64,000 bases of DNA from Marinimicrobium hydrolyticum (lineage in GTDB: Bacteria; Pseudomonadota; Gammaproteobacteria; Pseudomonadales; Cellvibrionaceae), in assembly GCF_030848505.1 (NCBI RefSeq), contig NZ_JAVDDU010000006.1, positions 62,001 to 126,000 on the forward strand, in the 5' to 3' direction. The stretch's first letter is position 1, and each line of letters opens with the position of its first letter. The notes under the pieces were generated by a model. That model was not told where the DNA came from. It saw nothing but the letters and a program-made list of their open reading frames with translations, and ran no database searches. Below are positions 31,590 through 38,919 of this stretch, in pieces. Position numbers and translations under genes: made by a program.

Positions 31590-32393
31590 ATGATTAGCAC
31601 CCCAATCAGCACAGCTAATGCCCTTCGTACACTGGAGAATTGTGAGTTTCATCGCAGCGCAAAGATGCCGCTGCCAGAGCATTTCACTCCAGGGGAAACC
31701 TACGTAAAGGTGCATTACCGCATGGACACGGCAAGTTATCGCCATAACGGCTACCCCGGCTTTCAGTCAGGTGAAGACGGGCTCCTGTTTCGCGACCGTA
31801 TCCACGCAGCCCTGGCTAAGTACGCCGGTTTTCGTGAGAGCGACGAAACGTGTTATGCCATTCGTGGTAACAGTCCGCAGGAGCGCCTGTACTTGCACCC
31901 TGATGATCTGAGCGGGTTTGTTGCGCTGGAGAGCATTCAAGCAGTGCTACGGGCGATTGAGGGCGCTGAAGGCTCATCCCTTCGCTGGATGGACGTGTAC
32001 CAACTACCTGAGACGCTGGACGACGAGGAGATTGAGCGCCGATTAACGTACTATGAGCCTCAGATCGTTGAACAGTTGTTGGCCACAGCCAGAACACAGC
32101 GCCGAAACCGGTTTGTGATGTTGTCACCACATCACGCCATGTCTATCGCGCAGCGTTTGCCAGGATTGCATTTTGTAGCTGGAAACGGCTCATTTGAGGC
32201 TCTTCACTCGGTTGCGGAGTCCTACCTGAATAAACTGATATCTCGTCTGGTGGAGCAGGGGCTTTTGGTGCGAATGATTCAGGATGGTCATATCTATCAC
32301 CGTACCGCAATGAAAGGCGAGATTAAGTCGATTAAGCGCGCCGAGCGCAGCGACTACTGGGATCTAGCCGACCAGATACTTTCAGCTGCGTAA
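31590..32393 (+). CDS. Unknown protein, possible C-terminal winged helix
   Basis: 267 residues, ATG after GAGGAATCACCCCC. The first part contains GETYVKVHYRMDTASYRHNG, echoed by ARLYVQVNYKTEEID in the next small gene. The C-terminal 70 residues (SYLNKLISRLVEQGLLVRMI, IYHRTAMKGEIKSIKRAE) look like a winged helix. Possible DNA-binding role (inference). No family recognised. Confidence 0.6.
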   Translation: MISTPISTANALRTLENCEFHRSAKMPLPEHFTPGETYVKVHYRMDTASYRHNGYPGFQSGEDGLLFRDRIHAALAKYAGFRESDETCYAIRGNSPQERLYLHPDDLSGFVALESIQAVLRAIEGAEGSSLRWMDVYQLPETLDDEEIERRLTYYEPQIVEQLLATARTQRRNRFVMLSPHHAMSIAQRLPGLHFVAGNGSFEALHSVAESYLNKLISRLVEQGLLVRMIQDGHIYHRTAMKGEIKSIKRAERSDYWDLADQILSAA

Positions 32394-32458
32394 CACTATC
32401 GATCGATCAACGATAAGCACTTGCCAGCGATGGGGGTGCTTTTCTGTTTCCGTCGTGC

Positions 32459-32507
32459 TACAATAGGCATATTGGAAAGAAGCCAATGCCGACCCGGCGG
32501 AACCGGG
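32459..32507 (+). promoter_or_regulatory. Promoter plus two-hairpin leader L20
   Basis: -10 TACAAT (32459-32464). First hairpin ATTGG-AAAGAAG-CCAAT. Second CCCGG-CGGAA-CCGGG (32493-32507). It ends 22 nt before the start. Confidence 0.87.
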
Positions 32508-32529
32508 ATTGAGAAAGAGGAACACCCCC

Positions 32530-32709
32530 ATGAGCACTCAAGCAGAATCCTGGGAAGTCGTAGAAAACGCCTATCTTTACAACCAACACACAGTTGCCAC
32601 ACGCCCATCGTTCGACGATGCTCGCCTTTACGTGCAGGTGAATTACAAAACGGAAGAAATTGACGAGTTAAATATTGATATCACCCGCAACGGATCAACG
32701 GAGCATTGA
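32530..32709 (+). CDS. Small acidic protein related to the start of the 31590 gene
   Basis: 59 residues from the ATG at 32530, directly after CACCCCC. An in-frame ATG at 32509 would lie only 1 nt after the leader hairpin. ARLYVQVNYKTEEIDELNID parallels YVKVHYRMDTAS in the 267-residue protein upstream, suggesting a shared domain. Confidence 0.55.
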   Translation: MSTQAESWEVVENAYLYNQHTVATRPSFDDARLYVQVNYKTEEIDELNIDITRNGSTEH

Positions 32710-32711
32710 TT

Positions 32712-32906
32712 ATGTCAGCGGCCTACCCCAACCCTCAAAGAATACTGCGCTGCGCCGAGCTGGCCAAACGGGCCATGCTGCGCTGTAAGTACAACCTCGC
32801 GCACCGCTTGGTGGCTGAAGTCCCTGGACAGATAGGTGTCCAGATGAAGATGCTTATCATCGAGCACGAATGCGGTCCCGACAGAGCAGTGAACTCGGCT
32901 GAGTGA
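32712..32906 (+). CDS. Small basic protein
   Basis: 64 residues, ATG 8 nt after GGAG and 2 bp after the previous stop. Rich in Arg/Lys/Ala with three Cys (RCAEL, RCKYN, HECGP). No family recognised. Its last codons lie inside the first hairpin of leader L21, so gene and leader overlap. Confidence 0.5.
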   Translation: MSAAYPNPQRILRCAELAKRAMLRCKYNLAHRLVAEVPGQIGVQMKMLIIEHECGPDRAVNSAE

Positions 32907-32932
32907 TCAGCCACCGATCCGGCGGAACCGGA
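32897..32932 (+). promoter_or_regulatory. Two-hairpin leader L21, overlapping an upstream gene
   Basis: First hairpin GGCTGA-GTGA-TCAGCC (32897-32912) starts within the preceding coding region. Second TCCGG-CGGAA-CCGGA (32918-32932). No promoter. It ends 23 nt before the start. Confidence 0.8.
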
Positions 32933-32955
32933 AACGCAAAAACGGAGCGACACAA

Positions 32956-33219
32956 ATGGCTCAGACAATCCCCCAGCATGAAATTAACCGCAAGTTTCTG
33001 GACACCATAACGGCCGAGGCGAAAGAGCTTATTTTAAATTCCATCGCCAAGCACTACGCAATTACTCAGCAGGCGGTGTTAGACGAAGTTACCGGCGAAG
33101 GTGCTGAACATCTTTTGGAGTACATGGTGGAGCCGGAGCGCTCGGGCGCCAGCGCACTGATGCAAAGGCAATCCTCCATGATGGCATTCCAACGGCGACT
33201 AACGCGTCCAGCTGGCTAA
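32956..33219 (+). CDS. Small helical protein
   Basis: 87 residues, ATG after CGGAGCGACACAA. All helical: HEINRKFLDTITAEAKELIL, YAITQQAVLDEVTGEGAEHL. No family recognised. Third gene of the L20 transcript, with its own internal leader hairpins. Confidence 0.58.
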   Translation: MAQTIPQHEINRKFLDTITAEAKELILNSIAKHYAITQQAVLDEVTGEGAEHLLEYMVEPERSGASALMQRQSSMMAFQRRLTRPAG

Positions 33220-33242
33220 CAACTCCAGCAACGTACCTCACC

Positions 33243-33268
33243 AAGGGGCGTCGGCCCCTTTTTTTGTG
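33243..33268 (+). terminator. Rho-independent terminator
   Basis: AAGGGGC-GTC-GGCCCCTT followed by a T-run. Confidence 0.8.
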
Positions 33269-33297
33269 CGCGCTTCTCTTTTGCTTCTTAACTGTGC

Positions 33298-33346
33298 TAC
33301 AATAGGCATATTGGAGAGCAGCCAATACCGATCCGGCGGAACCGGA
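33298..33346 (+). promoter_or_regulatory. Promoter plus two-hairpin leader L22
   Basis: -10 TACAAT (33298-33303). First hairpin ATTGG-AGAGCAG-CCAAT. Second TCCGG-CGGAA-CCGGA (33332-33346). It ends 22 nt before the start. Confidence 0.87.
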
Positions 33347-33368
33347 GCTAAGAAAGAGGATCACCCTG

Positions 33369-33740
33369 ATGTCAGCCAATAATCCCACTACGTTCGGCAC
33401 CCTAATTGCTCTGACCAAACGCATTGAAGCGCTCGAAGCGCAGGACCAGTCACCCGCCGATTTTCTGGACGAGCTGGCGCAGCTGAGCCGAGCGTGCCAG
33501 GAGCTGTTCAAAGAAGCCAAGCCCGGCGAGGATATCTATTTGGTACAGGGCCGCACGAGTGGTGATGATACCGATTCGGTGGATCTGTTGTTCGCACCTA
33601 ATGGTGGTGCGGCCATTAACAGCTTTGTCGAGAACACACTTTTCGAAGATCCAGCCCACTTGAGGATCATCAATGACCCGCGAATTCATATAGATATGAG
33701 TGTGTCTGCAAGTTTTATGCTTACCCCGAGTAACGGCTAA
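33369..33740 (+). CDS. Unknown protein with LVQGR motif (a)
   Basis: 123 residues, ATG after AGAGGATCACCCTG. Helical first half (IALTKRIEALEAQDQSPADF), then DIYLVQGRTSGDDTDSVDLL, a strand-turn that recurs in the next gene as KAFLVQGRKTNQAGYDYEAT. First gene of the L22 unit. Function unknown. Confidence 0.6.
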   Translation: MSANNPTTFGTLIALTKRIEALEAQDQSPADFLDELAQLSRACQELFKEAKPGEDIYLVQGRTSGDDTDSVDLLFAPNGGAAINSFVENTLFEDPAHLRIINDPRIHIDMSVSASFMLTPSNG

Positions 33741-33753
33741 GAGGAGCACCCCC

Positions 33754-34074
33754 ATGAGTGCAGTTCGCAAGCGCAAAGCCCCAGCCTTTCCAAGTTCGAT
33801 GTCAGAATGGGTTGCTCAAGGCGGCCTGGATACGCCATTTCGCCCGTTTCGCCCGGTACCGGGCAAGGAAACCGAAAAAGCCTTTCTGGTACAGGGCCGC
33901 AAAACGAATCAGGCAGGGTATGATTACGAGGCGACCGTTTATCTGCCTAAAAGTCAGTGCAAGCTGATTACCGACGACTTTTACAACGACACCCGGGGCC
34001 AGGAGTTTTGGCTTGTTCCCGGTTGGTTGATTGAGGCGAAGAACCGGGAAGGGGTTTTGCTGGAACCGTTTTGA
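33754..34074 (+). CDS. Unknown protein with LVQGR motif (b)
   Basis: 106 residues from the ATG at 33754, after GAGGAGCACCCCC. Basic N-terminus (MSAVRKRKAPAFPSS), then KAFLVQGRKTNQAGYDYEAT shared with the preceding gene and a C-terminal WLVPGWLIEAKN-like strand pair (FWLVPGWLIEAK). The pair probably arose by duplication of one domain. Confidence 0.6.
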   Translation: MSAVRKRKAPAFPSSMSEWVAQGGLDTPFRPFRPVPGKETEKAFLVQGRKTNQAGYDYEATVYLPKSQCKLITDDFYNDTRGQEFWLVPGWLIEAKNREGVLLEPF

Positions 34075-34159
34075 TCAAGTGATGGACTTGGCGCTCTGCA
34101 GACGCGGAGCGTCTAGTCCCGATGACCGGCCTGGGGCATGAGTTGGGTTATCGAGCGGC

Positions 34160-34330
34160 CTTTAATTTTCCCAACCCAGATTCCTTGTTTAAAGGGTTTT
34201 ACTGTGAGGGGGACTGATGTCGCTGAGCGAGATAACAGGGATTGCTGAACCATTTCATATTCGAGGAAATGATTCTTGCTGCACTGGACTTCCTTCATTC
34301 GCTTCAGCGGGCTGTGCCGTCACGTTAATG
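34160..34330 (+). pseudogene. Deleted copy of the Mrr-like nuclease gene
   Basis: The block from TTGTTTAAAGGGTTTTACTG through an ATG at 34217 (MSLSEITGIAE) repeats the region before and at the start of the gene at 35082 (MPLSEILAIAE). It then jumps to FHIRGNDSCCTG, which matches its interior FHFEEMILAALE at the nucleotide level (about 200 bp missing). A decayed duplicate produced by internal deletion. Confidence 0.6.
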
Positions 34331-34731
34331 CCAGCAACGCTCCACCCGGTAAGATCCGCAATTCTTTCCAGATCCTTAGCCAACACTCCCCTTGATGAGG
34401 GTGTCACCGTATGACCAGCATCCATTAGATCATGGAACGCCAGCGGAACTTCAGAAGTGCCGCCTATTACAATAACATCGGGATTCCCTATGGCTATCGC
34501 GCTCGCTGCCTTTGCCAGATTGTCGCTCTCAGAAGGCCGGTGCAACACCCAGTATCCCGTTTTTTTCCCGGAATTTTTTAACGCCTCACCACACCAATGA
34601 ACGGCGGCTTCTCTCGAATCAAATTCTTTGCCTGCCCACAGTATTGGAGGCAGGTGCGCCATTAAAGTAACAAACCATTTACCACTATTTTCTTCAAGAC
34701 GGTAGGTTGTATCGATCACTCTTTCTGTCAT
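34255..34731 (-). CDS. Unknown protein on the reverse strand
   Basis: 158 residues from the ATG at 34731 (MTERVIDTTYRLEENSGKWF). Longer starts at 34746 and 34833 would cross the hairpins upstream. Rossmann-like middle (AIAIGNPDVIVIGGTSEVPL). The last dozen residues overlap the decayed copy of the Mrr-like gene, so the C-terminus may be a junction product. One of the few reverse-strand genes in the array. No family recognised. Confidence 0.5.
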   Translation of the reverse strand: MTERVIDTTYRLEENSGKWFVTLMAHLPPILWAGKEFDSREAAVHWCGEALKNSGKKTGYWVLHRPSESDNLAKAASAIAIGNPDVIVIGGTSEVPLAFHDLMDAGHTVTPSSRGVLAKDLERIADLTGWSVAGINVTAQPAEANEGSPVQQESFPRI

Positions 34732-34763
34732 TTTTATGCCTCGCATGATACCAAGGTGAAATA

Positions 34764-34826
34764 CTCGGGGCCAAAGCCCCGAGCCGTCCAACCTTCTGTG
34801 CGCCAGAGCCCAGAAGGTTGGACGGC
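34764..34826. repeat. Two adjacent perfect inverted repeats
   Basis: CTCGGGG-CCAAAG-CCCCGAG (34764-34783), followed by a 16-bp inverted repeat GCCGTCCAACCTTCTG / CAGAAGGTTGGACGGC (34783-34798 and 34811-34826). They lie directly upstream of the reverse-strand gene. They could be a bidirectional terminator, an attenuator or a recombination site. Confidence 0.65.
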
Positions 34827-34962
34827 TTTTCATTTGTTTTAGGCGATACTCCAGCTCGCCCCGAGACCAGGATCCTTGCCAGTTGGCCCGGCGGCCAAAA
34901 CGGCGGTGCAGGAACTGTATTTGAGGCAGATTATCACCGCTGATGTCTAATTTTTCAACAAG

Positions 34963-34983
34963 GGCTTCGGCCCTTTTTTGTGC
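34963..34983 (+). terminator. Rho-independent terminator
   Basis: AAGGGC-TTC-GGCCCTT followed by TTTTG. The following sequence contains TGGGGGTG at 35004, as after other units of the array. Confidence 0.7.
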
Positions 34984-35081
34984 CTGGAAGGATTGCCCCG
35001 GTCATGGGGGTGAGGTGCCTATCTCAAAATGGGCAAAAAGACGCTATCCTTGTTTAAACGGTTTTACTGCGAGGGTGACTG

Positions 35082-35699
35082 ATGCCGCTGAGCGAGATAT
35101 TAGCGATTGCAGAAGAGTACTGGTTGATTGCGGCTGGGGCAATGGTGCTCTTCGTGTTTGTGTCGCACTATCTCGGCGGCAGGAAAAGACGAAGGTCCAA
35201 GGCTATAAGACGCGCACGTCATGCCCGCAAACGCTTGGCCGCAAAACGTCGGCTTCTAAAATTGCGAAAGCTCGAAACCCCGGCTCGACAGTTCGGCTAT
35301 CTGCGCAAGGTGAACCATTTCATTTTCGAGGAAATGATTCTCGCTGCACTGGAAGAGGCAGGCTTTGCCATCACCCACAATCAACGCTACACCGGCGATG
35401 GCGGCATTGACGGCCGCTTTCAGTTGGCTGGCCAAGAGGTGTTAATCCAGGCCAAACGCTACCGACACCATATCCGCGCTGCCGATGTAAAAGAGTTCGC
35501 CGAGGTGTGTCACCGACACCAACTTAAAGGCATATTTGTCCATACGGGGCGAACCGGGAAGCTGGCAAACGAAATTGGTAGATCAGTGCCAAGCGTTGAT
35601 ATCGTCAGTGGCCAGAGAATGCTAAACCTACTCACCGGGTCTGAGTTCTACCCAATGGGCACCAAAGGAAATAATGTAGCCGCCCTAAAGGCTAGTTGA
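35082..35699 (+). CDS. Membrane-anchored Mrr-type restriction endonuclease-like protein
   Basis: 205 residues. An N-terminal transmembrane helix (EEYWLIAAGAMVLFVFVSHYL) is followed by a strongly basic linker (GRKRRRSKAIRRARHARKR) and a Mrr-like catalytic domain: GFAITHNQRYTGDGGIDGRF, LIQAKRYRHHI (Asp and Gln-x-Lys of the nuclease core), then a FVHTGRTGKLANEI segment. Mrr-family enzymes cut modified or foreign DNA; membrane-anchored ones are frequent on conjugative elements. A deleted duplicate is at 34160-34330. Confidence 0.8.
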   Translation: MPLSEILAIAEEYWLIAAGAMVLFVFVSHYLGGRKRRRSKAIRRARHARKRLAAKRRLLKLRKLETPARQFGYLRKVNHFIFEEMILAALEEAGFAITHNQRYTGDGGIDGRFQLAGQEVLIQAKRYRHHIRAADVKEFAEVCHRHQLKGIFVHTGRTGKLANEIGRSVPSVDIVSGQRMLNLLTGSEFYPMGTKGNNVAALKAS

Positions 35700-35731
35700 C
35701 TTCGTCTTTGCTTCCGCGCCCCTAAAAGTGT

Positions 35732-35780
35732 TACAATAGGCATATTGGAAAGAAGCCAATACCGACCCGGCGGAACCGGG
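35732..35780 (+). promoter_or_regulatory. Promoter plus two-hairpin leader L23
   Basis: -10 TACAAT (35732-35737). First hairpin ATTGG-AAAGAAG-CCAAT. Second CCCGG-CGGAA-CCGGG (35766-35780). It ends 22 nt before the start, which again follows CACCCCC. Confidence 0.87.
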
Positions 35781-35802
35781 ACAGAGAAAGAGGAACACCC
35801 CC

Positions 35803-36321
35803 ATGCGTGATTGGATTCTTTGGTCGCCTGAACAGCAAGCGTTTCTAATTCTTGGCGGATTCGCTACGGATCGCAACCTCGCCCGTATTTTTACTGCTGT
35901 ACAGGTGCGCGAGCTTTGCAGTAGCGCTGGCCGGAACCTTGTTCCCATGCCTGTTGCTGATTCCCCGGTTTTAGAAAGCCTTACAGCCTGGGTTGAGGCG
36001 AAAATGGCCAAGACGCTAAAGCATCTTAAATGCGCCCACACGTCAGAACCGGCGTCCCCCAATGACTATTTTGCGCGAATCGTCCACAGCGGCCTAGCTC
36101 CCTGGCTGGAGCAATTACGTGGTTCGGAGTTTGACGAGCGCGATGCGCAATGTATCGCAGAGATTTACTTTGTCTATGCCGAGCGCTACGCGTCAGAACT
36201 GCCGTCTATCCTTGCCAGCCTGGAGCGGCATTATGATATCTCAGTGCCGGTTGTGGAGGGGATATTGTCCATGTCGTACTGGAAGCAGTACTTCACTGAT
36301 ACAGTCAGCCAAGCCGCTTAG
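35803..36321 (+). CDS. Unknown helical protein
   Basis: 172 residues, ATG after AGAGGAACACCCCC. Helical, neutral, aromatic at the start (MRDWILWSPEQQAFLILGGF). No motif recognised. Followed by a strong hairpin at 36334. Confidence 0.6.
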   Translation: MRDWILWSPEQQAFLILGGFATDRNLARIFTAVQVRELCSSAGRNLVPMPVADSPVLESLTAWVEAKMAKTLKHLKCAHTSEPASPNDYFARIVHSGLAPWLEQLRGSEFDERDAQCIAEIYFVYAERYASELPSILASLERHYDISVPVVEGILSMSYWKQYFTDTVSQAA

Positions 36322-36333
36322 AGACCCTTGCAG

Positions 36334-36360
36334 CCTTGGTGGGGGTGGTTCCCACCGAGG
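36334..36360 (+). terminator. 10-bp hairpin without T-run
   Basis: CCTTGGTGGG / CCCACCGAGG, loop GGTGGTT. It resembles the hairpin of L16 (26909-26935) in stem and loop. It may be a Rho-dependent or RNA-stability element rather than a classical terminator. Confidence 0.5.
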
Positions 36361-36427
36361 CTACTCAAGCGCTTCGCGCCGGTGTAGCTTCGCCGCTTCG
36401 GAATTGCTTTGTATCTGTTTTCCGTGG

Positions 36428-36476
36428 TACTATAGGCACGTTGGTTAAAGGCCAGCGCCGACCCGGCGGAACCGGG
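36428..36476 (+). promoter_or_regulatory. Promoter plus two-hairpin leader L24
   Basis: -10 TACTAT (36428-36433). First hairpin CGTTGG-TTAAAGG-CCAGCG, a compensated version of the ATTGG/CCAAT stem. Second CCCGG-CGGAA-CCGGG (36462-36476). It ends 20 nt before the start. Confidence 0.85.
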
Positions 36477-36496
36477 GCAGATAGAGGAATACCCAC

Positions 36497-36733
36497 ATGA
36501 TAGCAGTCCCGTTTTTCCTGGATACGATAACCCTGTCCGTGCATAGCGCTGATGCTGCGGTGGCCAATCTGGCAGGCAAAACCGTTACCCTTCGCAAGTT
36601 TATCGAAACCGTGGGCCAGGCTCCGATTTGTCTTTACGAGCTGAGCAACGGCGACTACCGCGCCCAGGTGGCGAACAATCCCCTTAGCCCGGCTGTGCCA
36701 GTGTTTATCGAGGGCACTCCATTACCAGCCTAA
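36497..36733 (+). CDS. Unknown small protein
   Basis: 78 residues, ATG after AGAGGAATACCCAC. Beta-rich, no signal peptide (VPFFLDTITLSVHSADAAVA). First gene of the L24 transcript. No family recognised. Confidence 0.58.
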   Translation: MIAVPFFLDTITLSVHSADAAVANLAGKTVTLRKFIETVGQAPICLYELSNGDYRAQVANNPLSPAVPVFIEGTPLPA

Positions 36734-36792
36734 TCCCAGTCAACGTCAATACCCGGCAGCACTATGAGGCGGCCACTGCGGGAGATAGAATA

Positions 36793-37308
36793 ATGTCCAG
36801 TAAAATACACAGCAGGAAACGCGAGGAACGGCGCATGATCGTTAAACCCATTGAACTAGGCCCGGTTTACAATCAGGAGCAGCAGAAGGCCGTTGAGGAG
36901 GCCGTCGCTAGTCGTAAAAACACCTTAAATGGATTTTTGTACTTCGCATGGTCTGACCGAATCGTGGAGCGCGGAAGCCAACAGTTCGCGATTTTTGGCA
37001 GTATGGCCCGAGAACTTCTCCCCTTTGCAGAGGTGAATGATGAGAAGGGTCGGGGGGAATACATTCCTTTGGTGGTTGAAGGCCGTATGCTAATTCGCGA
37101 GCCAGACGAGGGACAATCCGGTGTCGCGTACCTGTATCGGGACACCCCCATCGGCGGAGAACCCTCACAGTGGCAAGCCATCTGGCCGTCTCTTGGCTGG
37201 CTATGGACGAGCGAGTTAGAGATGGGAAATCAAGAGATTTCTGAAAGGATCGCCGAGGAGATCGACCAAGGCGCTTGCCATATCACTGGAGGCAGGCACG
37301 GGTTGTAG
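36793..37308 (+). CDS. Unknown soluble protein
   Basis: 171 residues from an ATG after GGGAGATAGAATA. A second start at 36835 has GAGG with good spacing. Trp-rich C-terminal half (SQWQAIWPSLGWLWTSELEM). Second gene of the L24 transcript. No family recognised. Confidence 0.58.
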   Translation: MSSKIHSRKREERRMIVKPIELGPVYNQEQQKAVEEAVASRKNTLNGFLYFAWSDRIVERGSQQFAIFGSMARELLPFAEVNDEKGRGEYIPLVVEGRMLIREPDEGQSGVAYLYRDTPIGGEPSQWQAIWPSLGWLWTSELEMGNQEISERIAEEIDQGACHITGGRHGL

Positions 37309-37360
37309 AGATCATTGTGTGAGTTTTCTACCAGAGGCTTCTATTCGCGGAGAGCCTATT

Positions 37361-38131
37361 GTGACCACGACATTAAAAGAAAGGGCTATATCAATGACTG
37401 ACGAATCTATGCGAGAGGTTTTTGAGCAGCAAAATTCGAAACCAGAGCACGTGTCTTGGAATGAGTCGGCGGAGAAGTATGACGCCTTACCGAAATACAG
37501 CTCTATAGCAGGCCGGTATCATCAAGACTGGTTGATCTGGCGTAAGGCAATTCAATGGCAATCGCTGCAGGCGCTGGGTGAGATCGAGCGAGTACATGGA
37601 ATATACCAGCACGTACTCAGGAATCTAGTCAAAGATATTCGCGACGATGTAGAGCGTGGCGGGATGGCGCCCTCATGGGAAGGTGTCGCCAAAACCATAG
37701 ATATCTACATCGACAGTCCAGAAGCAGCCGAAACCCAGCAGGCACAGGAAGGCGATGCGCAACTATGGTTTGACCACCTCGATATCGAGGATGGAGCCCA
37801 GAAAATACTCCTCGATAAAGTGATAGACGTAGCTCCAGGTGAAGCAGAACAAAAACAACTAGAAGGTAGTGATATCCTGGTGACGGAAACCCAGTACAAC
37901 GGGGCACCAGCAAAAGCTGAAAACGATAAATTCAGTTGGTTTCATGGACGGAGCGATTACCTGACATGTAAGGCATCGGGCAGAGCTATCTCCAGGCGCA
38001 GTAACACGCTTCGGGGGCCAAAATACCAGATGGCGTACAATATTGACGAATCAACCATTGTTGCAGTCCGTAGGTTCTGGAGCGATCTGGAGCTGATGGA
38101 GAAATACGTCGAGAAGACTTGCGATAACTAG
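37361..38131 (+). CDS. Unknown soluble protein
   Basis: 256 residues from a GTG 8 nt after GGAG. Alternatives are the GTG at 37319 and the ATG at 37394. Helical, acidic middle (DSPEAAETQQAQEGDAQLWF). The C-terminal FSWFHGRSDYLTCKASGRAI contains a possible Cys/His pair. Third gene of the L24 transcript. No family recognised. Confidence 0.55.
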   Translation: MTTTLKERAISMTDESMREVFEQQNSKPEHVSWNESAEKYDALPKYSSIAGRYHQDWLIWRKAIQWQSLQALGEIERVHGIYQHVLRNLVKDIRDDVERGGMAPSWEGVAKTIDIYIDSPEAAETQQAQEGDAQLWFDHLDIEDGAQKILLDKVIDVAPGEAEQKQLEGSDILVTETQYNGAPAKAENDKFSWFHGRSDYLTCKASGRAISRRSNTLRGPKYQMAYNIDESTIVAVRRFWSDLELMEKYVEKTCDN

Positions 38132-38147
38132 CAAATTGCGAACCCGA

Positions 38148-38162
38148 CCCGGCGGAACCGGG
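38148..38162 (+). promoter_or_regulatory. Second-hairpin-only leader L25
   Basis: CCCGG-CGGAA-CCGGG with CCGA linker, but no first hairpin or -10; it lies within an operon. It ends 22 nt before the start. Confidence 0.75.
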
Positions 38163-38184
38163 AACGATAAAGGGGTATAACGCT

Positions 38185-38382
38185 ATGGCCGTTAAAATCA
38201 GTGGTTTCGGTACCGCACCAGATAGGAAGGCAGAGGGTTACGAGGGCAAGGGCATTCGGATCAACCTTCGCGAGTCTGAAATAGAAAGTCACTTTCACCC
38301 AGACGATGATATCTGCCTAGTAGAGAGTCCAAAGGCGATTGGCACCGACTTGCAAGAATACTACGTAATGATTCGCGACTAG
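38185..38382 (+). CDS. Unknown small protein
   Basis: 65 residues, ATG after AAAGGGGTATAACGCT. Compact mixed fold with acidic centre (ESEIESHFHPDDDICLVESP). No family recognised. Under L25. Confidence 0.55.
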   Translation: MAVKISGFGTAPDRKAEGYEGKGIRINLRESEIESHFHPDDDICLVESPKAIGTDLQEYYVMIRD

Positions 38383-38438
38383 CAAAATCTCTGGTAGGCT
38401 TTATCTTCATTGCGACGGACACACTCAGGACTATAACT

Positions 38439-38684
38439 ATGGTGAATGCAGCAAATGACGGGCTATTGGATCGCGAAGAGCTTGAGCGGCGAGCGAAGAC
38501 GTGTTGCCCAACCGAGCTATGGTATGACCTCAGCGATACACTTGATGAAACCCCAGATGCGGATTTAAGAACACTCATCGATGAACATGAGGGATCAACC
38601 CCAGGTGAAGGTTTAGGCGCGCTGAATCTGAGTGATCTGCCCCTGGACACCACAAACACCAAGACCAAGGGACCGAGCCGGTAA
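38439..38684 (+). CDS. Unknown small acidic protein
   Basis: 81 residues, ATG after CAGGACTATAACT. Highly acidic (DLSDTLDETPDADLRTLIDE). Last gene of the L24/L25 transcript; a terminator follows at 38716. No family recognised. Confidence 0.55.
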   Translation: MVNAANDGLLDREELERRAKTCCPTELWYDLSDTLDETPDADLRTLIDEHEGSTPGEGLGALNLSDLPLDTTNTKTKGPSR

Positions 38685-38715
38685 CCGTAACCAGTTTTGC
38701 AGTGAATCTGTTCAG

Positions 38716-38741
38716 CAGGGGCCAATGGCCCCTTTTTTGTG
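38716..38741 (+). terminator. Rho-independent terminator
   Basis: GGGGCC-AAT-GGCCCC followed by TTTTTTG, just before the nrdB unit. Confidence 0.82.
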
Positions 38742-38828
38742 GGTAACCCCTTTGCGCCGAGTAGAAGAGCGTGAGGCGATTTTGTGCTAGGTTTATGTAA
38801 TCACTCTCAGCAAGGAGTAAAAGCGAAG

Positions 38829-38891
38829 TGCCAGGATGGTTGTGCTTGCGGCGAGGTGTTGGGGGTGATCGAAAAGCATTGAAATTTTAAC
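38829..38891 (+). CDS. Possible 20-residue leader peptide
   Basis: GTG codon 10 nt after AAGGAG, reading MPGWLCLRRGVGGDRKALKF and then TAA. It lies in the otherwise empty 310-bp stretch before nrdB and contains TGGGGGTG. It may be a chance frame. Confidence 0.25.
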
Positions 38892-38919
38892 AAACTTGCT
38901 TAAATACTGTTCAGTGTGG

